From JAAEUB01 sp964550345 (GTDB lineage: Bacteria; Pseudomonadota; Alphaproteobacteria; Rhodobacterales; Rhodobacteraceae), in the NCBI GenBank assembly GCA_964550345.1, contig CAZJYZ010000010.1, forward strand, positions 16,590-80,589: DNA of 64,000 bases. Reading direction: 5' to 3'. Numbering within the stretch: the stretch's first letter is position 1; each line of letters begins with the position of its first letter. Positions 26,250 to 33,507 of this stretch are shown in pieces. The position numbers and the translations under genes are program-made. The notes beneath the pieces were generated by a model that worked only from the letters and a program-made list of their open reading frames with translations, made no database searches and had not been told where the DNA came from.

Positions 26250-26602
26250 GGAAAAGGCGCCAGGTGCTCAGACGCGGTCCTCGCATCGTGCTGTTGCCAG
26301 CACATCCTGACGCCTTCCTGAACTGGTCTGCCCCGAAGAGCTTTCCCGCTCATATGCTCGGGTTCCTGAGAACCTTTGCTGCCACCCGGTTTTCCGAAGA
26401 TCCGTTGTGACGATCATTTCGTGTCTTGCGACTTTCCATGACCCGCTTGACCCGTTTGAAATTGACCGGCTTTCATCGTTCCGAAGAACTTTGATGCCCT
26501 GACGATTCCCTGAGAATTTCGCTTCCTGAATTGGATCCGAAGACCCCCTCCGTTCCGCTCTGCCCTCTGAGGCTTTCGCTAGCGCTTTGGTTCCGAAGAA
26601 CC
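26250..26602 (-). ncRNA. Candidate structured RNA with UUCG hairpins
   Basis: Read on the minus strand, GGTTC-TTCG-GAACC (26602-26589), GGGTC-TTCG-GATCC (26546-26533), GTTC-TTCG-GAAC (26489-26478) and GCTC-TTCG-GGGC (26341-26330) are stems capped by a C(UUCG)G tetraloop; a weaker fifth copy lies at 26395. At the 3' end AAGGCGTCAGG (26316-26306) pairs with CCTGGCGCCTT (26264-26254). This outer stem encloses GTGCTG-GCAA-CAGCAC, a GNRA-type hairpin, and GATGCG-AGGAC-CGCGTC, and is followed by TTCC. The fold looks like a transcript of about 350-400 nt. I do not recognise it as RNase P, tmRNA, SRP or 6S RNA. Transcription is not shown. Confidence 0.4.
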
Positions 26603-26686
26603 GCTGCGATAAGTTAAACCAACCAAAGTCAGGTGAGTCGCGCAAGGAAAATCTGTAATAGAATCAAAGATTTATGGGGATAGGTC

Positions 26687-26717
26687 GGTGGATTTCCTGT
26701 GGAAAACCGGTGGATAA
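26687..26717 (+). promoter_or_regulatory. Three DnaA-box-like 9-mers at 11-bp spacing
   Basis: GGTGGATTT (26687), TGTGGAAAA (26698) and GGTGGATAA (26709) each resemble TGTGGATAA, the complement of the DnaA box; the last two differ from it at one position. Their starts are exactly 11 bp apart, so they face the same side of the helix. They could be a DnaA-bound regulatory site or part of an origin. Confidence 0.4.
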
Positions 26718-26879
26718 GTCGATTTAGTTTTTTGAGTCAGTGGCTTGTGGGGAGGGCGGGTAATGCTGGCAAAAATGCGATTTCTCGCCGCGTCAGGAAA
26801 GCTGGGCACCTTTTAACCCACACACGCAGATAGGCAAGACCTTTGGGTGAAATGCAACGCACGGTGCCGGTGCGGTTTT

Positions 26880-27338
26880 TTAGTACACCCCCATGCGCAT
26901 CGAGAGCATCATGAACAACACGATCAACAACATTGCCACCGAAACAACGGCCTGGCTCAGATAGGATTTTACGAACAATGCGTCATCTTCATTGATCAGC
27001 CCCTGACGCATTTTCTTTCGTAGCGGCCCCGATATGGCCTCGGCCAGAATGATGGTGCTCAGCGCGATTGTTGCGCGTAACCCGTAACCATGGAAAAGGT
27101 CACCCACATTCTGAATCATGCCCGACATGAAAAGCCGGGTGACCCCCGCAACAACAGCCAGGATTAGCGAGGTCATGATGACCATCCCGGCAGGTTTACC
27201 GACGGCCATCGAAAAATGTTTGCGGTCCGCCGGATCCATCCGCAGCATACCGATACCAATCCCCCAGTCGAAAAACACGACGCTCCCAACAAAGACAGCC
27301 GCCGATGTAATATGGATGTAATGGACCAGCTCCAGCAT
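26880..27338 (-). CDS. Four-helix integral membrane protein (CopD/DUF2269-like)
   Basis: The 152-aa protein has four hydrophobic helices, near residues 8-28, 48-72, 82-100 and 125-150. The first carries HYIHITSAAVFVGSVVFF, with two His and the small-residue spacing of the CopD/HemJ/DUF2269 membrane fold, where such His can bind heme. No other motif fixes the function. The ATG at 27338 follows GGAGTGAGGC. It is preceded by the lepA terminator hairpins and followed by the gene-free region, so it is probably a single transcription unit. Confidence 0.65.
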   Translation of the reverse strand: MLELVHYIHITSAAVFVGSVVFFDWGIGIGMLRMDPADRKHFSMAVGKPAGMVIMTSLILAVVAGVTRLFMSGMIQNVGDLFHGYGLRATIALSTIILAEAISGPLRKKMRQGLINEDDALFVKSYLSQAVVSVAMLLIVLFMMLSMRMGVY

Positions 27339-27448
27339 GCCTCACTCCTTCATCCCGTTCGCTGGGGGTATAATGACCCATTTTTTGGATTTTGTAAAAA
27401 CGGAAGGGTTGGGGAAGGGATAATGCCAAGCGCCCGGCACGTGGGTGG

Positions 27449-27507
27449 GCGTGAAGCGCCCGCCCTTGGGGGCGGGTCGGGCGCTGCCCGGGTCGAAAGC
27501 GACCCGG
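27449..27507 (-). terminator. Hairpins downstream of lepA
   Basis: Read on the minus strand after the lepA stop, CCGGGTCG-CTTT-CGACCCGG (27507-27488) is a perfect 8-bp stem. A second GC-rich stem follows (GCGCCCG near 27484 with CGGGCGC near 27449). Together they probably end lepA transcription, although no long T-run is seen. Confidence 0.45.
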
Positions 27508-27549
27508 TCAGGTTTGTTTGGGGACTGTTGTGGCTGAAGTTCAGACGGG

Positions 27550-29352
27550 TCAGCCGTCCATCTTCAACGCTGAAATAAACGCCTCTTGCGGGATGTCTAC
27601 TTTCCCGAACTGGCGCATTTTCTTTTTACCCTTTTTCTGCTTCTCGAGCAGCTTTTTCTTGCGGGTCGCGTCGCCGCCATAACATTTCGCCGTCACGTCT
27701 TTGCGCATGGCTGACAGGGTTTCGCGCGCGATCACCTTGCCGCCGATGGCCGCCTGAATAGGGATTTTGAACATGTGGCGGGGGATGAGGTCTTTGAGCT
27801 TTTCGACCATGGCGCGCCCACGCGCCTCGGCCCGGTCACGGTGCACCATGGTGGAAAGCGCATCAACCGGTTCATCGTTCACAAGGACGCTCATCTTCAC
27901 CAGATTATCCTCGCGGTAGCCCTCAAGCGAATAATCAAACGACGCATAACCCTTGGTGACGGATTTGAGGCGGTCGTAGAAGTCGAACACCACTTCGTTC
28001 AGCGGCAAGTCATAGACCACCATAGCGCGCGACCCGGCATAGGTCAGGTCAAGCTGGATACCGCGCCGGTCCTGACACAGTTTCAGCACGTCGCCGAGGT
28101 AATCATCCGGCACCAGAATGGTCGCCTTGATACGCGGTTCTTTAAGGTGGTCGACAGTGGAAAGGTCCGGCATGTCGGCGGGGTTGTGCAGCTCGCGCAG
28201 CTCTCCGTCTTTCATGTAGATCTGATAAATAACCGAAGGCGCGGTAGTGATAAGCTCGATCCCGTATTCACGTTCAATCCGGTCGCGGATCACTTCGAGG
28301 TGCAAAAGGCCAAGGAAGCCGCAGCGAAAGCCAAAGCCCAGCGCCGCGCTGGTTTCCATCTCGAACGAGAAGCTGGCGTCGTTGAGGGCTAGCTTGGCGA
28401 TGCTATCGCGCAAATCCTCAAACTCGGCATTATCGACGGGGAAGAGGCCACAAAACACCACGGGCTGGGCGGGGGCGAAACCGGGCAGCGCCTCGGCCGT
28501 GCCTTTTTTCTCATGCGTGATGGTGTCGCCAACGCGGGTGTCACGCACCTGTTTGATGCTTGCGGTCAGAAAGCCGATCTCGCCGGGGCCAAGCACGTCG
28601 ATGGCCTCCATCTGCGGGCGGAAAACGCCGATACGGTCAACCGGGTAGACCGCATCGGTGTGCATCATGCGGATCTTGTCGCCTTTGCGAAGCTGCCCGT
28701 CGATGACGCGCACCAGCACGATGACGCCAAGGTAGCTGTCATACCAGCTATCGACCAGCATGGCTTTGAGGGGCGCATCTGCGTCGCCTGTGGGGGCGGG
28801 CAGTTCGGTGACGATCGCCTCAAGCGTTTCGCGGATGCCTTGCCCGGTCTTGGCGGAAACCTCGATAGCGCCGGTGGCATCAATACCAATGACATCCTCG
28901 ATCTGTTCTGCCACGCGCATGCAATCCGAGGCAGGCAGGTCGATCTTGTTGAGGATCGGCACAATCTCATGGTCCGCATCAATGGCCTGATAGACATTGG
29001 CAAGCGTCTGCGCTTCCACACCTTGCGTGCTGTCCACGACCAGAAGGGAGCCTTCGACGGCGCGCATGGAGCGGCTGACCTCATAGGCGAAATCCACGTG
29101 GCCGGGCGTGTCGATCAGGTTGAGCACATAATCCTGCCCGTCGTCGGCCGTGTAATCGATCCGCACCGTATTGGCCTTGATGGTGATGCCACGCTCACGC
29201 TCAATATCCATCGAGTCCAAAAGCTGCGCCTGCATGTCACGCTCCTTGACCGTACCGGTCTCTTGAATGAGCCTGTCAGCAAGGGTGGATTTCCCGTGGT
29301 CAATATGCGCCACGATCGAGAAATTGCGGATATGTTCGAGGTCTGTTGTCAT
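27550..29352 (-). CDS. lepA: Elongation factor 4 (LepA)
   Basis: The 600-aa GTPase carries AHIDHGKST near residue 16, RGITIKA near 50, DTPGHVDF near 80 and NKIDLP near 134. It also has the EF4-specific C-terminal domain ending in QKKGKKKMRQFGKVDIPQEAF. LepA binds the ribosome and can back-translocate it, aiding translation under stress. I chose the ATG at 29352 because it gives the family's 599-602 residues; an in-frame ATG 12 codons upstream at 29388 is the alternative, and neither has a clear Shine-Dalgarno. Confidence 0.96.
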   Translation of the reverse strand: MTTDLEHIRNFSIVAHIDHGKSTLADRLIQETGTVKERDMQAQLLDSMDIERERGITIKANTVRIDYTADDGQDYVLNLIDTPGHVDFAYEVSRSMRAVEGSLLVVDSTQGVEAQTLANVYQAIDADHEIVPILNKIDLPASDCMRVAEQIEDVIGIDATGAIEVSAKTGQGIRETLEAIVTELPAPTGDADAPLKAMLVDSWYDSYLGVIVLVRVIDGQLRKGDKIRMMHTDAVYPVDRIGVFRPQMEAIDVLGPGEIGFLTASIKQVRDTRVGDTITHEKKGTAEALPGFAPAQPVVFCGLFPVDNAEFEDLRDSIAKLALNDASFSFEMETSAALGFGFRCGFLGLLHLEVIRDRIEREYGIELITTAPSVIYQIYMKDGELRELHNPADMPDLSTVDHLKEPRIKATILVPDDYLGDVLKLCQDRRGIQLDLTYAGSRAMVVYDLPLNEVVFDFYDRLKSVTKGYASFDYSLEGYREDNLVKMSVLVNDEPVDALSTMVHRDRAEARGRAMVEKLKDLIPRHMFKIPIQAAIGGKVIARETLSAMRKDVTAKCYGGDATRKKKLLEKQKKGKKKMRQFGKVDIPQEAFISALKMDG

Positions 29353-29439
29353 GGGGGAGGATATGCGGCGGTTTTGGGGGTTGGTCATACTAGTTATGCG
29401 ATAATTGGTTCAGTATCTAGTGCAAAGGGTCTTCAAAAC

Positions 29440-30579
29440 ATGAAAACTATGGATGACTTTGAAGATTGGGTAGAAGGCGCGGACTTTACCCATGTTAAGC
29501 TCATGGGCTCTCGGGCTGCCCTTCGCCTTCTTCCTTTTGCATTCGAGGCAGGCGAACACTCGATCCGTAAAGAACAACTGTTACTTTCTTGTTTGAGGGC
29601 GATTATGTCGAGTATTGTCTCGACCCGAAGTAATGATGGAACTGTTGCTTCTGCCCGCATGTCTGCGGCCCGTTGGAGTGCTGAAAAATCTGGAAATCAA
29701 ATAGCCCGAGCTTCGAGATTGGTTGGCCGCGCCCAATCCTCAGAACAACGAACTATGGCCACTCAGGAAAACGAACTTGGCATAGCTTCAAATTCTATAG
29801 CATCATTGACACACAGCACTAAGCCATCAGAAGTCTTGAAAGCGTTCGGTCGTTTGGAGCTTTCGAGCCGTACGTTCTTCCAAGATGCAGTATACGACAG
29901 CTTGATTTTAGACGAAGCGAATTCAAGCCTGAACCAGCTTCGCAAAATGAAACTCTGGTATTTAGATTGGAGCACAACCGCACATATCCGAAAAGAATTG
30001 TTATTGCGCTTTCCGGACATTGTAGGGGAAGCTTGGTCCTTCTGGCGCGAATGGTATCAAGGATTTCTCGAAGGCAAGCCACTGGATTGGGACCTTCAGC
30101 GCGAGGTGGCCTTGATCCCGAATGAGGACTGGGAGAAGGGGCCGGAGCATATTGCGGGAATTATCGCTGAGATCAGGGCGCGGTTTGAGCTTAACAAGCG
30201 GATTGGTGAACTTGAAGAAGAGCTAAGGGTTACTGCGCAGTCACGTCATGAGATCGGGGGAAATTTCCCTCCAGAACCGTTGGACGAGGCACGGGTTGCC
30301 ACGAAGGAACTACTTATCATCTGGGAGCCTCTGCAATCTCTGAAGGAAGAGGCTGAGGCGGAGGCCCCCGACAAGGGGAAGATTCGGAAAGCAATCGAAG
30401 CGCTTGGCCGAGCGTTAAAAGCCGGGTTTGCTTGGTGCGCATCCAAGGCGGATTTGGCAGTGGATACGGTTATCAAGTGGGCGGTTCCGGCGGCGGGCGG
30501 GGGTTACCTTGCCCTAAACCCCGACAAGATTACCGCCGTTCTTGAGGTCGCAAAGACGTGGCTCTCAATGGCACCTTAA
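29440..30579 (+). CDS. Unassigned 379-aa protein with an IGGNFPPEP motif
   Basis: The frame from the ATG at 29440 encodes a mostly helical, probably cytosolic N-terminal region (1-240), a charged ELEEELRVT segment, the motif HEIGGNFPPEPLDEA near residue 270, and a C-terminal KAGFAWCASKADLAVDTVIKWAVPAAGGGYL with a hydrophobic stretch near 340-360. The PPEP motif resembles a GIGHNxPPE element I associate with scattered alphaproteobacterial accessory proteins; their role is unknown to me. By eye the first 600 bases are richer in A+T than the neighbours, compatible with transfer. The frame extends upstream only as antisense of lepA. A 7-bp-stem hairpin follows. Confidence 0.7.
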   Translation: MKTMDDFEDWVEGADFTHVKLMGSRAALRLLPFAFEAGEHSIRKEQLLLSCLRAIMSSIVSTRSNDGTVASARMSAARWSAEKSGNQIARASRLVGRAQSSEQRTMATQENELGIASNSIASLTHSTKPSEVLKAFGRLELSSRTFFQDAVYDSLILDEANSSLNQLRKMKLWYLDWSTTAHIRKELLLRFPDIVGEAWSFWREWYQGFLEGKPLDWDLQREVALIPNEDWEKGPEHIAGIIAEIRARFELNKRIGELEEELRVTAQSRHEIGGNFPPEPLDEARVATKELLIIWEPLQSLKEEAEAEAPDKGKIRKAIEALGRALKAGFAWCASKADLAVDTVIKWAVPAAGGGYLALNPDKITAVLEVAKTWLSMAP

Positions 30580-30605
30580 CCCAACAAAGGGCTGCGCCCG
30601 GCTCC

Positions 30606-30632
30606 GAGGGTGGGCTTGTCAGAAGCACCCTC
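30606..30632 (+). terminator. Hairpin after the 379-aa gene
   Basis: GAGGGTG (30606-30612) and CACCCTC (30626-30632) form a perfect 7-bp stem 27 bases after the stop, followed by AAAGTAATT. The position suits a terminator; the T-run is poor. Confidence 0.45.
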
Positions 30633-30696
30633 AAAGTAATTATGCCGCAGGTGGAAATACCTTCCCCGGCTGGGCCTTTTCATTCATACTCGCCTT

Positions 30697-31263
30697 ATGC
30701 TGGAGCCGTCTGACCTTCGTGCGTTTGTGCCCCCTGATCCGGACCTGACCCGGTTGCCGGTTGACTTCTTCCCCGGACCCACGCCTTTTCACGGAATTAT
30801 CCTGATGCTGGCCGGTGTTCTGGGGCCGATATTTGTCGGTGGATTTCTGGGACTGATGGGGCTGGTTGGCGACATGCCGGACAACTGGGGTTGGATCGTG
30901 CTGGGTTTTGCCTGCTTCCCTCTGCTTGCCCTGCCCTGGGGCTGGTATGTGATCCGCTCGCGCACCATTGTACGCATTGGGGCTGAAGAGGTAGAGTTTC
31001 TGCGTTTCACACCATTTCGCAAGACCCGCTGGAATGCGCCTTTGTCGCAATATAAGGCTGTGGCCTACCGCAAGGTCCTGCCACCTTCGACCACCAAGGC
31101 TGAACGCATTCTGCACGGCGTTGAACTGATCCACGAAACCGGCGCATGGGATGTCACCCTTGTTCAGGCCAGCGACGAAGCGCTGGCGCGTGATGTTCAG
31201 ACCCGTCTTGCCGCGCTGACAGGGCTTTCAGCCGAGGAGCGGGAACCTGTTCGCAGCCGCTAA
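30697..31263 (+). CDS. Two-helix membrane protein with cytoplasmic tail
   Basis: The 188-aa protein has an acidic, proline-rich start (FVPPDPDLTRLPVDFFPGP) and two membrane helices near residues 33-55 and 65-87. Its soluble C-terminal domain (90-188) begins RSRTIVRIGAEEVEFLRF and has the strand pattern of a bacterial PH-like (YcxB/DUF304) fold. Function is unknown. It is the only gene between the orphan protein and rsfS, 118 bases before the latter's leader. Confidence 0.6.
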   Translation: MLEPSDLRAFVPPDPDLTRLPVDFFPGPTPFHGIILMLAGVLGPIFVGGFLGLMGLVGDMPDNWGWIVLGFACFPLLALPWGWYVIRSRTIVRIGAEEVEFLRFTPFRKTRWNAPLSQYKAVAYRKVLPPSTTKAERILHGVELIHETGAWDVTLVQASDEALARDVQTRLAALTGLSAEEREPVRSR

Positions 31264-31394
31264 ACCGCAGTAGCGTGGCGTAAATACCCGCCTTTTCCCC
31301 CTACAAAAATGTGCCGTTGAGAATTGAAAATAGCGATGTTACGCTTATCTTAACCCGGCGTCGGGGTTTTTCGGCGTTTTTGTGAAGGAGGACA

Positions 31395-31454
31395 ATGTCC
31401 TGTCTCAAGACTTATCCGCAGCCGGGATGCAGGCTGCAAAGGCGCGCCCGATGA
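31395..31454 (+). other. Possible 19-codon leader frame of rsfS
   Basis: The ATG at 31395 lies three bases after a strong AAGGAGGA and opens a frame of 19 codons. Its TGA (31452-31454) overlaps the ATG at 31451 in the rsfS frame as ATGA. The best ribosome-binding site in the region therefore serves this short frame, not rsfS directly. It could couple translation to rsfS, or the real rsfS start could be a non-ATG codon just downstream of the same site. Confidence 0.3.
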
Positions 31455-31828
31455 AGGGTGCAAATATCAACGGCGCAGGCTCTGGCCTGCTTAAACATAT
31501 CCAATCATCGCTGGAAGACGACAAGGCCGAGGATATCATCACGATCCCCTTGGCAGGTAAATCGGAAATGGCCGATCACATGGTGGTCTGCTCGGGCCGG
31601 TCCTCACGTCAGGTGGTGGCGTTGGCGGAAAAGCTGAATGACCGGCTCAAGCATGAGCTGGGCATTATTTCACGCGTCGAGGGCAAGGATCAGGGCGATT
31701 GGGTGCTGATCGACGCAGGCGACGTGATCGTACATGTGTTTCGCCCGGAAGTGCGCGAGTTCTACCAGCTTGAAAAAATGTGGATGGAACCGGGTGCGGC
31801 CAAAGGCGCAGCTAACAGCGACACCTGA
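31451..31828 (+). CDS. rsfS: Ribosomal silencing factor RsfS
   Basis: The conserved core LEDDKAEDIITIPLAGKSEMADHMVVCSG lies in the first third, with HVFRPEVREFYQLEKMW near the end, as in RsfS/Iojap. The protein binds L14 on the 50S subunit and blocks subunit joining in starvation. The start is uncertain. The frame is open from a GTG at 31382, but the strong Shine-Dalgarno at 31385-31392 lies inside it, and the ATG at 31427 has no such site. I chose the ATG at 31451 (125 aa), coupled to a short leader frame. It overlaps rlmH by one base. Confidence 0.88.
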   Translation: MKGANINGAGSGLLKHIQSSLEDDKAEDIITIPLAGKSEMADHMVVCSGRSSRQVVALAEKLNDRLKHELGIISRVEGKDQGDWVLIDAGDVIVHVFRPEVREFYQLEKMWMEPGAAKGAANSDT

Positions 31829-32295
31829 TGCGGGTACATCTTTGTGCCGTCGGCCGGTTGCGCGCCGGGCCCGAGCGCACGCTTCTTGACGATTATCTGA
31901 CACGGTTTGAGCGCACCGGGCGCGGGCTAGGCCTTGGCCCGGTGCGCGAGCATGAAATTGCCGGTGGCAAGGGCGGCATGGCTGGTGAGGCCGAGGCCCT
32001 GAGCCGCGCAGTACCAAAGGGCGCGCTGCTTTGTGTGTTGGATGAACGTGGCAAGGATGTAACCTCGCCCGAGTTTTCCCGCCTTCTGGGGCGCTGGCGC
32101 GATGAGGGGCGCGGCGATGTGGCTTTTGTGATCGGCGGCGCCGATGGCACAGCGCCGGAACTGCGTGCCAGGGCGGATTATAAGCTGAGTTTTGGCAAAA
32201 TGGTCTGGCCGCATATGATGGTGCGTGTCATGTTGGGCGAACAACTCTACCGTGCCGCATCAATCCTGTCGGGGGGGCCATATCACCGGGAATAA
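31828..32295 (+). CDS. rlmH: 23S rRNA pseudouridine-1915 N3-methyltransferase RlmH
   Basis: The 155-aa SPOUT methyltransferase has LCVLDERGKDVTSPEF near residue 68, VAFVIGGADG near 93 and the C-terminal knot region SFGKMVWPHMMVRVMLGEQLYRA ending GGPYHRE. It methylates pseudouridine 1915 in helix 69 of the large subunit. It starts on the rsfS stop (TGATG), the usual pairing. A perfect 7-bp inverted repeat, ATAATCC/GGATTAT at 32292-32320, spans its stop but lacks a T-run. Confidence 0.95.
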   Translation: MRVHLCAVGRLRAGPERTLLDDYLTRFERTGRGLGLGPVREHEIAGGKGGMAGEAEALSRAVPKGALLCVLDERGKDVTSPEFSRLLGRWRDEGRGDVAFVIGGADGTAPELRARADYKLSFGKMVWPHMMVRVMLGEQLYRAASILSGGPYHRE

Positions 32296-32383
32296 TCCGC
32301 AGCAGAGAGTGGTGGATTATCCGGACCTATCAGAGCCTGCCGGACTAAAGCGCAATAAAAAAATATGAAGAAGGGGGTACATC

Positions 32384-33415
32384 GTGCCACAGACAACTCA
32401 AACAAATCGTCGTATCGTCCTTGCGGAGCGCCCGGTCGGGTTGCCAAACGAAAACACTCTTCGTCTGGAAAACACGGAAATCCCGGAACCCGGCGCGGGC
32501 GAAATGCTTTTGCGCAGCGTTTATCTGTCGCTTGATCCCTATATGCGTGGTCGGATGAATGACGCTAAATCTTACGCGGAGCCTGTGAAGATTGACGAAG
32601 TGATGACCGGGCAGGTCGTTGCACAGGTCGTGACCTCGCATATCGACGGATATGAAGATGGGGATTACGTGCTGTCTGGCTCTGGCTGGCAGGATTACGC
32701 ACTTTCTGACGGCACCGAGGTCATGAACCTTGGCAAAGACCCGCAAAACCCATCCTGGGCGTTGGGGATATTAGGGATGCCGGGATATACGGCCTATGCC
32801 GGCCTGCTGAAAATCGGCGAGCCTAAACCGGGTGAAACCGTTGTGGTTGCCGCCGCCTCTGGCCCCGTCGGGGCCACGGTCGGGCAGATTGCCAAGCTTA
32901 AAGGCTGCCGTGTCGTCGGCATCGCCGGAGGCAAAGATAAATGCACCCATGTTGTTGATAACCTGGGGTTTGATGCCTGTATCGACCACAAGGCCGCAGA
33001 CTTCGCCGACCAGCTGAAAGCAGCCTGCCCGGATGGTATCGACGTCTATTTTGAAAATGTCGGCGGCAAGGTGCTTTATGGGGTTTTGCCGCTACTCAAC
33101 CCCTTTGCTCGTATGCCGGTTTGCGGCGTGGTTTCATGGTACAACCTTACGGGCCTACCGGAGGGTCCGGATTTCGGTCCGACCATTATGGGCACGATCC
33201 TTCGTATGAAGGTCAAAGTGCAGGGCTTTATCATCTTCGACAGCTTCCCGAAAAGCACCTATCAGGAGTTTGCCCGCGACATGACCGGCTGGCTTGACGA
33301 GGGTAAGGTTCAGTATAAGGAACAAGTGGTCGAAGGGCTTGAAAATGCGCCCTCTGCGTTGAACGATGTGCTGCTTGGCAAAAGCTTTGGCAAGGTCGTG
33401 GTCAAAGTCGGCTAG
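32384..33415 (+). CDS. NADP-dependent zinc-free MDR oxidoreductase
   Basis: The 343-aa protein belongs to the leukotriene B4 dehydrogenase/CurA-like branch of medium-chain reductases: LSLDPYMRGRM near residue 47, GMPGYTAYAGL near 128, VVAAASGPVGATVGQIAKLKGCRVVGIAGG near 150-180 (in two blocks) for NADPH, and FENVGGKV near 223. No zinc-binding Cys pattern is present. It would reduce alpha,beta-unsaturated ketones or aldehydes. It starts with GTG at 32384, placed by AGAAGGGGG about seven bases upstream. It stands alone between rlmH and gpmI. Confidence 0.88.
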   Translation: MPQTTQTNRRIVLAERPVGLPNENTLRLENTEIPEPGAGEMLLRSVYLSLDPYMRGRMNDAKSYAEPVKIDEVMTGQVVAQVVTSHIDGYEDGDYVLSGSGWQDYALSDGTEVMNLGKDPQNPSWALGILGMPGYTAYAGLLKIGEPKPGETVVVAAASGPVGATVGQIAKLKGCRVVGIAGGKDKCTHVVDNLGFDACIDHKAADFADQLKAACPDGIDVYFENVGGKVLYGVLPLLNPFARMPVCGVVSWYNLTGLPEGPDFGPTIMGTILRMKVKVQGFIIFDSFPKSTYQEFARDMTGWLDEGKVQYKEQVVEGLENAPSALNDVLLGKSFGKVVVKVG

Positions 33416-33507
33416 AACCAGTTGCTGGTAGCTGGCGGGCGGATATGACCGCCTTGCCCTTGGCCCGGCGGGGCCATAGATAAAGGGCAAGTCGACCGGA
33501 GGTCCCA

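Larger units (their letters stand above)
25846..26879. other. 1-kb gene-free region
   Basis: No reading frame here has a convincing start, composition or family match. A 125-codon frame on the minus strand (26268-26645) is composed of repeats that fall in different reading frames, so it is not coding. The stretch contains five CGAA-loop inverted repeats (26330-26602), a compact multi-helix structure (26254-26316), four GANTC sites within 26504-26738 and three DnaA-box-like 9-mers (26687-26717). 25846-26230 and 26740-26879 show nothing I can name. Confidence 0.7.

Noticed and set aside
26268..26645. 125-codon minus-strand frame in the gene-free gap
   Set aside because: The repeated TTCGG words fall in different frames and the composition is not protein-like, so the repeats act at DNA or RNA level.
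25846..26879. RNase P RNA, tmRNA, SRP RNA or 6S RNA in the gap
   Set aside because: The conserved core words I know for these RNAs (for example GAGGAAAGTCC of RNase P) are not present on either strand.
28513..29439. Long plus-strand open frame running into the 379-aa gene
   Set aside because: It is antisense to lepA and merely stays open; the credible start of the downstream gene is the ATG at 29440.
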